Origin: an uncultured Porphyromonadaceae bacterium
Lineage (GTDB): Bacteria; Bacteroidota; Bacteroidia; Bacteroidales; Muribaculaceae
Assembly (NCBI GenBank): GCA_937989585.1
Contig: CALKRW010000061.1
Span: 1 to 64,000, forward strand
Length of the DNA: 64,000 nt
Reading direction: 5' to 3'
Within the stretch, counting starts at the first letter, position 1, and each line of letters starts with the position of its first letter. This document shows, in pieces, positions 8,701-17,098 of this stretch. The notes beneath the pieces are model-generated. The model saw nothing but the letters and a program-made list of their open reading frames with translations. It had not been told where the DNA came from and made no database searches. Position numbers and translations under genes: made by a program.

Positions 8701-8909
8701 TGCGCCCGATTCTGATGACGGTGCTGGCGATGGTATTCGGCCTTGTACCGCTGATGCTGGCCCACGGTGTCGGAGCAAACGGCAGCCGTTCGCTCGCTAC
8801 GGGCGTTATCGGCGGCATGATAGTGGGTACACTGGCGCTGCTGTTTCTCGTGCCTTCGCTGTTCATTGCTTTTCAACATATTCAGGAACGAATAATGCGT
8901 AAAAGATGA
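5793..8909 (+). CDS. RND efflux permease (AcrB/MexB-like, HAE1 type)
   Basis: The 1038-residue protein has normal length for drug-exporting RND pumps. It shows the N-terminal MNLRFFIDRPVFSGVISVVIVLMG helix in part, two large periplasmic loops, the TM4 proton-relay pair in GTVVDDAIVVVEAV and the TM10 lysine in GLLAKTAILLTEYAEK, so it should be a functional proton-driven transporter. It likely exports amphiphilic toxins, antibiotics or bile compounds; substrate specificity cannot be read. It overlaps both neighbours by 4 nt, forming a complete tripartite operon under the LytTR-type control region. Confidence 0.96.
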   Translation: MNLRFFIDRPVFSGVISVVIVLMGVIALFSLPVEQYPDIAPPTINVWATYPGANAETVQKAVIAPLEEAINGVEDMTYMTSTASNTGDASIMIYFKQGADADMAAVNVQNRVNGVLSQLPAEATKTGVTTEKQQNAELLTFALYSPDDSFDQTFLNNYVKINVEPRLKRISGVGKTQLFGSNYSMRLWLKPDKMAQYGLIPDDISNVLAGQNIEAATGSFGANHQTANEYTMKYRGRLSTAEEFGELVIKSLPGGDVLCLKDVADVELGDEYYNYSSEVNGHPAAMMLINQKAGSNASSTINEIHEVLDDIKGSLPEGAEFVVLTDTNKFLYASIRSVIRTLLEAVLLVVIVVYVFLQDIKSTLIPNISIFVSVIGTFAVMSLIGFSINLLTLFALVLAIGTVVDDAIVVVEAVQAKFDEGYRSPVLAAADAMKSVSSAVLTSTIIFMAVFMPVAMMGGTSGSFYAQFGITMAVAVGISAINAFTLSPALCALLLRPYTDEEGNAKDNFAARFRKAFNAVFNRMSSRYVRGVLYVVHRRWLLWSVIGVSIVLLVVLMNVTKPGLIPQEDTGTVLVSMNTKPGSSMAQTVKVMDKINHSLDSIGEIEYNGAVAGFSFNGSGSSQAMYFMTLKDWRERNGEGQSVDDVIAKIYARTSDIPDATVFAMSPPMIAGYGMGNGFELYLQDKSGGDINVFKKEADKFVEALSRRPEIGEVYSSFATDYPQYWVDIDAAKCEQSGVSPSDVLSTLSGYYSGGYVSDFNRFSKLYHVTMQAPSEYRINPESLNMMYVRTSDGSMAPLSQFVRLTKTNGPSDLTRFNLFNAIAINGTPAPGYSSGQAIKAIGETAQEVLPSTYGYEFGGLSREESKTTNNATLIFILCFVLVYLILCALYESLFVPFAVLLSIPCGLMGSFLFAWMFDLENNIYMQTGLIMIIGLLAKTAILLTEYAEKRRAEGMSLVKAAYSAAKVRLRPILMTVLAMVFGLVPLMLAHGVGANGSRSLATGVIGGMIVGTLALLFLVPSLFIAFQHIQERIMRKR

Positions 8910-10264
8910 AAAATACTGTATTGATCATAATCTCACTTCTGGTGCTTACCGGCTGCGGCACTTACACCCGTTATACCAGACCGGAATTATCTACCGAAGG
9001 ACTTTACCGTGAATCACCTGCGGTTAACGACACCTCTACAGTCGCCTCATTGTCGTGGCGCGAGATGTTCGCCGACACCTGCCTCCAGTCGTTGATTGGA
9101 AAAGGATTGTCTGCCAATACTGATTTGAACATTGCCCGTCTGCGTGTCGAAGCCGCGGAAGCCTCTCTGTCAGCGGCAAAACTGGCTTATCTGCCTTCTG
9201 TGGGGCTGACGGCGGAAGGAGGTGTGAGCCGATACGACGGAAACACTGCCAAGACATATAACATCGGTGCGGGAGGTAGTTGGGAACTTGACATATTCGG
9301 AAAACTGACATCTGCAAAGCGGGGAGCTGTCGCCGCTTTGCAGGGAAACCGGGATTGCCGACAAGCGGTTCAGACGCGCCTCATCGCCACAATTGCTGAC
9401 AGTTACTATACGCTTGCCATGCTTGACGCACAGCTTGAAATCAATGGCAGGACTATTGAAAACTGGCGCAATACGGTAAAGACCCTTGAGGCATTGAAAA
9501 AGGTCGGCAAATCCAATGAGGCGGGAGTGTTGCAGGCGAAGTCAAGTGTAATGGAGCTTGAGGCCTCCCGTCTGGCTATCCTCAAAAGCATTTCAGAGAC
9601 AGAAAACGCCTTGTCCTCTATTCTTGCCATGCCTTCGCAGTCAATACGTCGTGGGAATCTGGGCGATGCGGTTTTCCCGGATATTATTGCCATAGGTGTG
9701 CCTTTGCAACTGCTTTCCAACCGTCCCGATGTGCGGAATGCGGAGATGAATCTCGCGCAGGCTTTTTATGCCACAAATGTTGCAAGAGCCGCCTTTTATC
9801 CGAGTATCACACTTTCCGGCACTCTCGGATGGACAAACAACGGAGGTGGAATTGTTACCAATCCCGGACAGTGGCTACTGAATGCTATCGGCTCTCTAAC
9901 GCAGCCATTGTTCAACCGAGGCACCCATATCGCCAATCTGAAAATAGCCCAAACACACCAGGAGGAAGCACGCTTGCTGTTCCAACAGTCGCTGCTCGAT
10001 GCCGGCAAGGAAGTGAACGGTGCCTTGACCGCATGGCAGACGGCAAAATCGCAGATTGAAATTTCAGAGCGTCAGGTCGAGACCTTGAATGAAGCTGTGC
10101 GAAAGACCAGACTCCTTATGCGGCACTCCGGTATAACATATCTGGAAGTTCTGACGGCCCAGCAGACCCTGCTTGATGGGGAAATGACCCTCGCGCAACG
10201 ACGCTTTGACCGCATACAAGCCGTCATAAACCTCTATCATGCGCTTGGGGGCGGCGTAAAGTGA
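8906..10264 (+). CDS. Outer-membrane efflux lipoprotein (NodT/OprM family)
   Basis: The 452-residue protein starts with a lipoprotein signal (LLVLTGCGTYTRYTRPEL) and has two repeated outer-membrane-efflux domains with long coiled helices, including LSNRPDVRNAEMNLAQAFYATNVARAAFYP (given here in part as LSNRPDVRNAEMNLAQA), the hallmark of the NodT/OprM group. As a trimer it forms the channel through the outer membrane for the pump encoded just upstream. The start overlaps the permease stop by 4 nt. No clear terminator follows. Confidence 0.95.
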   Translation: MKNTVLIIISLLVLTGCGTYTRYTRPELSTEGLYRESPAVNDTSTVASLSWREMFADTCLQSLIGKGLSANTDLNIARLRVEAAEASLSAAKLAYLPSVGLTAEGGVSRYDGNTAKTYNIGAGGSWELDIFGKLTSAKRGAVAALQGNRDCRQAVQTRLIATIADSYYTLAMLDAQLEINGRTIENWRNTVKTLEALKKVGKSNEAGVLQAKSSVMELEASRLAILKSISETENALSSILAMPSQSIRRGNLGDAVFPDIIAIGVPLQLLSNRPDVRNAEMNLAQAFYATNVARAAFYPSITLSGTLGWTNNGGGIVTNPGQWLLNAIGSLTQPLFNRGTHIANLKIAQTHQEEARLLFQQSLLDAGKEVNGALTAWQTAKSQIEISERQVETLNEAVRKTRLLMRHSGITYLEVLTAQQTLLDGEMTLAQRRFDRIQAVINLYHALGGGVK

Positions 10265-10312
10265 TTGTATACTGGTAAGGAATTGCTTGATATTTATATT
10301 GGGCGTATGTAT

Positions 10313-10343
10313 TTTATATATTCGAGCAAAATGGTTATATTTG
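10313..10343 (+). promoter_or_regulatory. Promoter of the secreted esterase
   Basis: TTTA at 10313-10316 and TATATTTG at 10336-10343, 19 bp apart. The start codon follows at 10365. Confidence 0.6.
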
Positions 10344-10364
10344 CAGGGTTAATAACTTATTAAT

Positions 10365-11498
10365 ATGAATTATTGTAGTGTTTTCAAGTGCAGGGCGGTT
10401 TTTATGACTGTACTCTGGCTTGTTGCGGGTGTTAGTTCCGCCGGGGCAAAGTTGCCGGATTATTATGTGGCTTCAGAAAGTACGTTCCCTTCTGTAAATC
10501 CCGGGGCTTCAGTGTGTCTGATTGTATCATCGGATGCTTTGGGCGACAGACTTACAGTTGATGTATGGTTCCCCCCGACATATTCTGCGTCGGCATCCGG
10601 CGGTTTTCCCGTGGTGTATGCCCATGACGGTCAGAATTTGTTTGATCCGTCGCTCTCGTTTGCGACAGTGGCGTGGGAACTTGACAACACTGCGGCCCGA
10701 CTTGCTGCAAGAGGCGAGATTCAGACACCGATTATTGTAGGAATCCATAACCGTGGTGCAAAGAATCTTCGTCCCAATGATTATTTCCCGGAAAAAGCCA
10801 TACAGTATATTTCAGAAACAGACAAGTCATTGATCTGGTCTACGTGCGCGGCCGGATTCTACGGTGACGAGTATGCCGCTTTTATTGCTGCTGAGCTGAA
10901 ACCACTGATAGACCATCTGTACAATACTAATCCGGACAGGAAGCATACATTTACAATGGGTTCGTCAATGGGCGGACTGGCATCATTATATCTTCTTTGC
11001 GAGTATCCTGAGGTTTTCGGGGGCGCGGCATGTCTTTCGACCCACTGGATAGGTTCGTTTAAAATGAATCCGGATTATTCGCTGCAGCCCGATCCTGTCT
11101 GTGCCAGAGCGTTGCTCGACTATATGGCCGCGTGTCTGCCTGACCCCGAGGGAAGGAAACTTTATCTCGACCAGGGAACCACAGGGTGGGATGCAGACTA
11201 TATCGGGTACGAGGCGGAAGCCCGAGCAATCGCAGGCAATCACGGATACAGTGTGGACAACGGTACTCTAATGACGTATGATGCCATCGGAGCCGGACAC
11301 AATGAATGGTTCTGGCAACAGCGTGTCGACAAGCCCCTGAAATTTCTTCTCGACAAGCAGACCGGAGGTGTTGCGGAAATCGAGACGGATACATCCGACG
11401 CAGACGGGTTTTATTATGACCTGCAGGGGCGCCGCATCACCGGCCGACCCGAGCGCGGAATATACATACGCGACGGCGTAAAGACGCTTGTCAAATAG
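10365..11498 (+). CDS. Secreted esterase D-like alpha/beta hydrolase with C-terminal sorting-like segment
   Basis: The 377-residue protein has a signal peptide (to about residue 28) and an esterase fold of the putative esterase family (PF00756). The nucleophile elbow is FTMGSSMGG (Ser in GSSMGG, about 190), a late AGHNEWFW carries the likely catalytic His, and an early VVYAHDGQNLFD motif is typical of feruloyl/acetyl esterases. The last 30 residues (YYDLQGRRITGRPERGIYI...) match the C-terminal segment seen on many exported Bacteroidales proteins, resembling a T9SS type A signal. The substrate is unknown; deacylation of a polysaccharide or peptide is plausible. It has its own promoter. Confidence 0.85.
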   Translation: MNYCSVFKCRAVFMTVLWLVAGVSSAGAKLPDYYVASESTFPSVNPGASVCLIVSSDALGDRLTVDVWFPPTYSASASGGFPVVYAHDGQNLFDPSLSFATVAWELDNTAARLAARGEIQTPIIVGIHNRGAKNLRPNDYFPEKAIQYISETDKSLIWSTCAAGFYGDEYAAFIAAELKPLIDHLYNTNPDRKHTFTMGSSMGGLASLYLLCEYPEVFGGAACLSTHWIGSFKMNPDYSLQPDPVCARALLDYMAACLPDPEGRKLYLDQGTTGWDADYIGYEAEARAIAGNHGYSVDNGTLMTYDAIGAGHNEWFWQQRVDKPLKFLLDKQTGGVAEIETDTSDADGFYYDLQGRRITGRPERGIYIRDGVKTLVK

Positions 11499-11533
11499 GT
11501 TTCATCAGACGGACATTTATCTACTACCGGATT

Positions 11534-11824
11534 ATGGTGAATTACTTAGAGACCCGAAGGCAACAACGCAAAGCGCTGGAGAAGTATTATAAGGAGAAAA
11601 CCAATCTGCGTTTGAAATATTCGGCATATACTGCAATCGCAATCACAATTATATTGATGTTGAGAACGGTTCTTTTTATTGATTGCATGCCGTTTGCCAT
11701 GTTGTTGATAATGCGTATATGTGCCGGATGCTTTGCATTGGTATTTAGTGTCATTTACGTGATACTTGTCTATCGGGTTTATTCTTCATATCATAGGGAT
11801 AAGTATAAACTGAATAAAGAGTAA
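11534..11824 (+). CDS. Small two-TM membrane protein, unknown
   Basis: This is a 96-residue product of unknown function. It has a basic, charged N-terminal helix (about 5-30, rich in Arg, Lys, Glu), two hydrophobic segments (about 31-50 and 56-82, the second IMRICAGCFALVFSVIYVILV) and a basic tail. It lies 35 nt behind the esterase gene in the same direction and may be read through from it. I do not recognise the family. The charge pattern suggests an inner-membrane helical hairpin with both ends in the cytoplasm. Confidence 0.6.
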   Translation: MVNYLETRRQQRKALEKYYKEKTNLRLKYSAYTAIAITIILMLRTVLFIDCMPFAMLLIMRICAGCFALVFSVIYVILVYRVYSSYHRDKYKLNKE

Positions 11825-11878
11825 TAGTATCCTGCGATAATGATATCCGTTTTTTAACTGGATTAATTGGGGAGTGGG

Positions 11879-11910
11879 TTTTGATGCTAACGGGAAAAGT
11901 GCTAACTTTG
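11879..11910 (+). promoter_or_regulatory. Promoter of the LysM/binding-protein operon
   Basis: TTTTG at 11879-11883 and TAACTTTG at 11903-11910, 19 bp apart, a full consensus match. It rules out an upstream start codon at 11874 and supports 11991. Confidence 0.75.
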
Positions 11911-11990
11911 TAGCCTGTTGTGCATATAGACTTTCTGGGTTATGTGCTTGCAACTGTCTGAGTTATTTTTTTAATTCTGAGATATTAAAA

Positions 11991-13613
11991 ATGGCAAAAC
12001 TGCATAAAATGCACGGGACCAAGACTTTTGTCGCAGCCCTATTTCTCTCCCTGAGTTTTTCCGCCTATGCTGTCGAGTTACCTGTAATCAATCAGAACGG
12101 CAAGCAGTATTATGTATATGAAATTAAAAGCGGAGATACCAAACTGTCTGTATGCAAGACGTTAGGGATTAAATCCTCTGATCTGGTAAGGTACAACAGG
12201 TCGGCCGAGGATGGTCTGGTCGCAGGTCAGAAACTATATTTCCCCAAAGACAGGTTCGAAGATAAATTCGGACCGTCCTCAAACGCCAAAGCACAGAGTT
12301 CATCGGACAAGATAGATCCGAAGAAAAAAAACGATAGTGTTGCAGACAAAATCAAAGATGGTTTTGACAAGAAAAAGAAGGAACGTATGACGGCACAACC
12401 TGTTCTTCCGCAACAGAATCAGGAACTGCCTCCACTCAATCCTTCCGGTACGGAAGTTGTCGCCCCGGCAGAAACGGTTGCAGTCGAGGTCGAGGAGCCT
12501 CAGCAACCTAATGAGATTAAACGCGAACAATCCTCCACGATCGCCGTGGTGCTTCCTTTCGATCTTAGCGACAGCGAGATCAGCAAACGCTCTGCGCTTG
12601 CAACAGATTATTACAGGGGACTGCTGCTTGCCGCAGACACACTTGGCCAAGTATCGTCTCCGGTGGTCATCAAAGCGCTTGATGCAGGAAAAAATGCAGA
12701 GGAGACACGCAGACTTGTCAGTTCGGGCAAACTTGACGGCGCGACTGTAATAATCGGTTCATCCGATCCCGAACAGTTCGACATACTTGCCGATTATTCG
12801 CGTAAAAACGACATATATATCGTAAACTCCTTCATTGTGAAGGATTCGACCTATCTCACCAATCCCAGAGTCGTTCAGACATACATTGACCAAAGTGACA
12901 TGTACCGCAAGGCGGCTGATTATTGCGTGTCGCTGGCCGAGGCAAGCGAAGGGATGATTCCTGTGCTGCTTGACAACAAGAGCGGAGACAAGAACAAGGA
13001 AGAACTTGTAAACATCATTGTCGCCCGTCTCGCGGCCAAGGGCATGACTCCAGTGACACTGAACTATGACGGGACTCTCTCTCAGTCCGATATTAAAGAG
13101 TCCCTGTCTCCGGAAGGGAAATATCTGTTTATCCCTATGTCTGGCTCGCTTAAAGAATTCAACCGCTTCGCCCATTCAGTCGCAGGCTTCATATCTTCCG
13201 AGGCGCTGCCTGCCGGCGGTGAGATTGTGGTTTTCGGCTACCCCGAGTGGACTGCATTCCGAGGAGTGCCACAGGAAAATCTTTCAAAAATTAACGCACG
13301 TATTTATTCGCGTTTCTTTGCCAACCTTTCGGGCATGGACTATCAGGGCGTGAATTCGGCATACAAACGCTGGTATGGCCGCGACCTGCCCGGTGAGATT
13401 CCTGTACAGGCTCTGCTTGGTTATGACACGGGCCTTTTCCTCCTTCGCTCATTGAGTTCCACAGGCCCCGATCTTGAGAAGGCCGCCGGCCAGCAGGGCG
13501 TCCAGTCGGCATTCCGTCTCAAGCATGCCGATAACAGCAAGGGGCTTATAAACGAGGCATTGTACACAATAGAATATCTCCCTGGGGGAGAAGTTAACAT
13601 CAACGTACGATGA
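11991..13613 (+). CDS. LysM protein with periplasmic-binding-like domain
   Basis: The 540-residue protein has a signal peptide (cleaved near SAYA), a LysM domain (about 33-82: YYVYEIKSGDTKLSVCKTLGIKSSDLV, here shortened to YEIKSGDTKLSVCKTLGI), a Lys/Pro-rich linker (about 95-180) and a type 1 periplasmic-binding-protein fold (about 180-530) like those in amino-acid ABC transport and LppC proteins. No transporter genes are nearby, so an enzyme-regulating or structural role at the cell wall is more likely than transport. It overlaps the following barrel gene by 4 nt. The start was chosen because the promoter lies between 11874 and 11991. Confidence 0.85.
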   Translation: MAKLHKMHGTKTFVAALFLSLSFSAYAVELPVINQNGKQYYVYEIKSGDTKLSVCKTLGIKSSDLVRYNRSAEDGLVAGQKLYFPKDRFEDKFGPSSNAKAQSSSDKIDPKKKNDSVADKIKDGFDKKKKERMTAQPVLPQQNQELPPLNPSGTEVVAPAETVAVEVEEPQQPNEIKREQSSTIAVVLPFDLSDSEISKRSALATDYYRGLLLAADTLGQVSSPVVIKALDAGKNAEETRRLVSSGKLDGATVIIGSSDPEQFDILADYSRKNDIYIVNSFIVKDSTYLTNPRVVQTYIDQSDMYRKAADYCVSLAEASEGMIPVLLDNKSGDKNKEELVNIIVARLAAKGMTPVTLNYDGTLSQSDIKESLSPEGKYLFIPMSGSLKEFNRFAHSVAGFISSEALPAGGEIVVFGYPEWTAFRGVPQENLSKINARIYSRFFANLSGMDYQGVNSAYKRWYGRDLPGEIPVQALLGYDTGLFLLRSLSSTGPDLEKAAGQQGVQSAFRLKHADNSKGLINEALYTIEYLPGGEVNINVR

Positions 13614-14311
13614 GATTTCAATTATTCTGTCGTCAGGTCTGTGTGGCCATGGCCCTGACTGCCTGTACGGCACCTATATTCGCCCAGACCGAAGTGCGCT
13701 ACCGCTCGCATGTCACGGTAGGAGGCCACGCGGGCATGACTATGTCACAGATGTCCTTCAGTCCCACGATAACTCAGGAATGGCATCAGGGAATGCAGAT
13801 GGGCGTGAGTGTACGCTATCAGGAAGAGAAGATATTCGGACTGATAGGAGAACTTAATTTTGTTCAGCGCGGATGGAACGAGGATTTCCGCAACAATCCG
13901 GAACTCAGTTACAAGCGTACGCTAAACTATATAACCCTTCCGATACTGACGCATATATGTTTCGGAGGAAAACGTTTCAAGGGTTTTGTCAATCTCGGAC
14001 CGGAGTTCGCGTATATGCTCGGCGACAACATATCGGCTAACTTCGACTATAATAATCCAACAGAGGCAGGTATTCCCACCAATCGGCAGACAGAGCAACT
14101 GTGGTCAGATGTCACAGGTCATTTCGACTACGGAATCACAGCCGGACTCGGAGCCGAGTTCTGGGTTAAACCACGGCATTCCATCACATTCGAGGTCCGT
14201 TTCTACTATGGACTTGGAAATATCTTTCCATCGGCACGTGCAGATACGTTCAGCGCATCACGCACAATGAGCCTGGGGGCTACGTTTGGCTATAACTTCC
14301 GTCTCAAATAA
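13610..14311 (+). CDS. PorT-family outer-membrane beta-barrel protein
   Basis: The 233-residue protein has a signal peptide (to about residue 25) and alternating beta-strand patterns throughout. These include GGHAGMTMSQMSF near the start, MQMGVSVRYQ, a central FVNLGPEFAYMLG, and a final aromatic strand ending MSLGATFGYNFRLK. This is the pattern of the PorT/OmpW-like small barrels of Bacteroidota. Its ATG overlaps the stop of the LysM protein, so the two are made together, and a peptidoglycan-outer-membrane complex is a reasonable inference. PorT in a strict sense belongs to T9SS, but family membership alone does not prove that role. Confidence 0.82.
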   Translation: MRFQLFCRQVCVAMALTACTAPIFAQTEVRYRSHVTVGGHAGMTMSQMSFSPTITQEWHQGMQMGVSVRYQEEKIFGLIGELNFVQRGWNEDFRNNPELSYKRTLNYITLPILTHICFGGKRFKGFVNLGPEFAYMLGDNISANFDYNNPTEAGIPTNRQTEQLWSDVTGHFDYGITAGLGAEFWVKPRHSITFEVRFYYGLGNIFPSARADTFSASRTMSLGATFGYNFRLK

Positions 14312-14346
14312 GGGCGCCTGACATAATTCACGAATCAACAATCCTA

Positions 14347-15711
14347 ATGAAAAAATTCATACTTGCAATGTCGGCCATATGTGCCGCAACAGCCATGCAT
14401 GGCGAAGGTTACCAGGTAAATACAATAAGCGCGCGCCAACAGGGCATGGGCTCGGCCGGAGTGGCACTGAAACTTGGTGCGGAAAGCCAGTTGTTCAATC
14501 CCGGAGCACTGGCGATGACAGACAGGACTTTTGAACTGTCGGGAGCGGTAACCGCAATATCCTCGCATGTGAAAGCGATTCACGAAGGCCAGACTTACAA
14601 CACGAACAACGACATTTCCACACCGCTGAATGTCGCGACCTCATTTCGTATTTACGACGATTTTTATGCCGGGGTAATGCTATACACGCCCTATGGGTCG
14701 GGAATCAAATGGGGTACCCACTGGCCCGGTGCCGTATTGAACCAGGATGTCACAATCAAGGTATTCTCATTACAGCCGACTTTCTCATATCGAGTTCTGC
14801 CAAATCTTTCCTTTGGTGCGGGCATTACTGTCAACTGGGGCAGTGTGGATCTTGACAAAGGACTTGTCAACGGCAATTCGATGAACAAACTCATGGTGGC
14901 GATCGGAATGCCCGAGACGTCAATGTATGCTCCCGGAACAACACCGGCCTCGGTCAATCTCAACGGGAACTCAAAGATCGCGTTGGGATACAATCTCGGC
15001 GCTTTCTGGGAAATCAACAATAAATGGAGTGTCGGGGTCTCGTACCGCTCGCACTTCAAACTCACAGTCGAGAAAGGTGACGCCCGCGTATCATATACCG
15101 GAGCCGCCGAGCAGATGCTGAGTCCTGTGCTCGACAATCTCAACCGTACCAACTTCCATGCCTCGCTGCCGTGTCCTTATGTACTGACAGCAGGAGTGGC
15201 GTTCCATCCGAACGACCGATGGACCTTTGCGGCAGACGCACAACTCAACGGCTGGAAAACATACAAATACCTGGATATAGAATTCGAGGATCTCGCCGAC
15301 TTCAACCAGCATCTGCGTAAGAATTACCACAACACGATGACATATCATATTGGTGCGGAATGGAAGACGACCGAACGGCTTGACCTTCGCGCCGGAATGC
15401 TGATAGATACCAATCCATGCGACCTTGACAGTTTCAATCCCGAGACTCCTGGCATGACACGTCTTTGTCCTTCGGTCGGCCTGTCTTTTACTCCGGTAAA
15501 GCGGTTCAGCATCGACTTCGCCTTCACATATGTTGCAGGATTAGGCACGAATAACGCAACGGGCCACTATGAGGACTTTGTGTATAAGATGGCTCAACAG
15601 GTAAATCCCCAGTTGCCGGAAATGCTGGGTTTCAAGCCCGAGGGATCATTCACCGCCGACTACCGAGTGCATGCATTCGTTCCGGCACTCGGACTGCGCT
15701 ATGAATTCTGA
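14347..15711 (+). CDS. FadL/OmpP1-family outer-membrane transporter
   Basis: The 454-residue protein has a signal peptide. The mature N terminus (EGYQVNTISARQQGMGSAG, followed by an FNPGALA motif) is the plug/hatch region typical of FadL, OmpP1 and TodX channels. The remainder is beta-barrel and ends in the aromatic strand LRYEF. The family moves long-chain fatty acids or other hydrophobic compounds across the outer membrane. It follows the PorT-like gene by 35 nt and probably belongs to the same operon. A second FadL-like protein is encoded at 55243-56877. Confidence 0.88.
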   Translation: MKKFILAMSAICAATAMHGEGYQVNTISARQQGMGSAGVALKLGAESQLFNPGALAMTDRTFELSGAVTAISSHVKAIHEGQTYNTNNDISTPLNVATSFRIYDDFYAGVMLYTPYGSGIKWGTHWPGAVLNQDVTIKVFSLQPTFSYRVLPNLSFGAGITVNWGSVDLDKGLVNGNSMNKLMVAIGMPETSMYAPGTTPASVNLNGNSKIALGYNLGAFWEINNKWSVGVSYRSHFKLTVEKGDARVSYTGAAEQMLSPVLDNLNRTNFHASLPCPYVLTAGVAFHPNDRWTFAADAQLNGWKTYKYLDIEFEDLADFNQHLRKNYHNTMTYHIGAEWKTTERLDLRAGMLIDTNPCDLDSFNPETPGMTRLCPSVGLSFTPVKRFSIDFAFTYVAGLGTNNATGHYEDFVYKMAQQVNPQLPEMLGFKPEGSFTADYRVHAFVPALGLRYEF

Positions 15712-15739
15712 TTACGGCAAACAGTTTCTTGTTAAAAGA

Positions 15740-17005
15740 TTAACCTGTTGTTTTCGGACGCGCAACAATTAGTTGCCTGCTATCTGCCGCATCAGTAACA
15801 GCAAATATTCTTATATCGCCTCGGGGCCTGACTCCGAGGCGTTTCTGTAATTCTGCCGCCGTCATCCCGAAGTTCCTGCATGTGACCCACGCTTCCGGCC
15901 AACGGTTCTTAAGACCTTTGATGTGTTTCGAGTGCCAGGGAATAACCTCGATAACATCCAGGCATACGCCGCTGATACTGTTTACAGGTAGAGAACAGAA
16001 ATAAACCTGAGTGTTGGGGGCAATCTTTATAAGATTATTGCGGGAAGCCATAAGCCTGAAGGCTCCGGCCTTGACTACCGCAGGGAAAGGTACGACAAGA
16101 GTATCGCCGGATACAGGCATGCCGTATCGGGTTTCCGCATCAGTCTCCTCATCCTGAGTGAAAGAGAAATCGTAAATGTCATCATTGCCAAGAGTGACGG
16201 CATGAATGCTGATTTTATCTGAATCGGGAAACCTAGTATCAGATAAGTTAGAAAGTGTCACCAGTTCACGGCATTCGGTATGGGTACCGATTACATAGAT
16301 ATCGGTGACGCCATGCAGACTCCTGCAAACGGCAGTCACATCGAGCATGGGCGAGAGTTTGGCGACAAGTCTATGGAAATGTCGTGCCATCAATGGCTCG
16401 ATGAGCGTAATGTCCGGCTGGCAGTCAGATATGGCGAAAACCCTGCCGCCATTGTCCGAGCGACGCGCCGGGTCGATGAATGCGGTCCTGCCTGACAGAA
16501 GTCCGCACCGCAATGCTTCGACACTATCGCAGTTCCTGACAGAGACAGAAGAAGACAGTCCCATTCCGGAGACATTGAATTGCAACGCCTGAGCACGTAA
16601 GGAATCCATCTCACAGGCGGTGACTTCGGCTCCTTTAGCGGCTATATGTAAAACATCGATTCCCAATCCGGAAGTTAGGTCAACAAGAGACTCGCTCTCA
16701 TTTGCAATATCGGCATGGAAACGGGCAAGTCGGTCGGATGTGGATTGTTCGCCTGCAAGAGTGTCGGGGAATATGAAGGCGGGAAAGGCCTCGAGAGTTT
16801 CGTTAATCTTGTTTCCGAAGCGTCTGCGACATTCTATCTGTGTAATGGCGAAGCGGAAGAACTCATCGTCCCGGCCCCGCATATATTTGAGCCTGAGTTG
16901 TGAAACATCCTTATGCAGATTGTTGTTAATAAATTCATAGAAATCTTTCTTTCCCGTTATTTCAGAAATGAAATTGTTCAGGGAATAATTGCTGACTGTT
17001 TCCAT
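15740..17005 (-). CDS. SAM-dependent methyltransferase with THUMP-like domain
   Basis: The 421-residue protein has a helical N-terminal part, a class I methyltransferase core (about 100-200, with LVDLTSGLGIDVLHIA as the SAM glycine motif and FIDPARRSDNGGRVF as the motif IV region), and a C-terminal THUMP-like segment. The DPARR signature suggests nucleic-acid methylation; I recall this as a widespread Bacteroidota family annotated as THUMP-like, probably an RNA methyltransferase, but the target is not known. The start at 17005 (MetGluThr) is preferred over the in-frame 17050, which would overlap the divergent fbp promoter. Confidence 0.8.
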   Translation of the reverse strand: METVSNYSLNNFISEITGKKDFYEFINNNLHKDVSQLRLKYMRGRDDEFFRFAITQIECRRRFGNKINETLEAFPAFIFPDTLAGEQSTSDRLARFHADIANESESLVDLTSGLGIDVLHIAAKGAEVTACEMDSLRAQALQFNVSGMGLSSSVSVRNCDSVEALRCGLLSGRTAFIDPARRSDNGGRVFAISDCQPDITLIEPLMARHFHRLVAKLSPMLDVTAVCRSLHGVTDIYVIGTHTECRELVTLSNLSDTRFPDSDKISIHAVTLGNDDIYDFSFTQDEETDAETRYGMPVSGDTLVVPFPAVVKAGAFRLMASRNNLIKIAPNTQVYFCSLPVNSISGVCLDVIEVIPWHSKHIKGLKNRWPEAWVTCRNFGMTAAELQKRLGVRPRGDIRIFAVTDAADSRQLIVARPKTTG

Positions 17006-17009
17006 GATG

Positions 17010-17017
17010 CAAATGTA
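17010..17017 (-). promoter_or_regulatory. -7 box of the methyltransferase gene
   Basis: TACATTTG on the minus strand. If used, transcription would start within a few bases of the ATG at 17005, giving a near-leaderless mRNA. No clear -33 element is seen. Confidence 0.4.
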
Positions 17018-17025
17018 ATAAGAAA

Positions 17026-17058
17026 TTTTGCAGTTGGTGGAATTTTGCATTAACTTTG
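17026..17058 (+). promoter_or_regulatory. Promoter of fbp
   Basis: TTTTG at 17026-17030 and TAACTTTG at 17051-17058, 20 bp apart, a full consensus match. The leader is about 37 nt. Confidence 0.78.
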
Positions 17059-17098
17059 TTACCCACTACATAAAACGAAACATAACTTTAACGACTAT

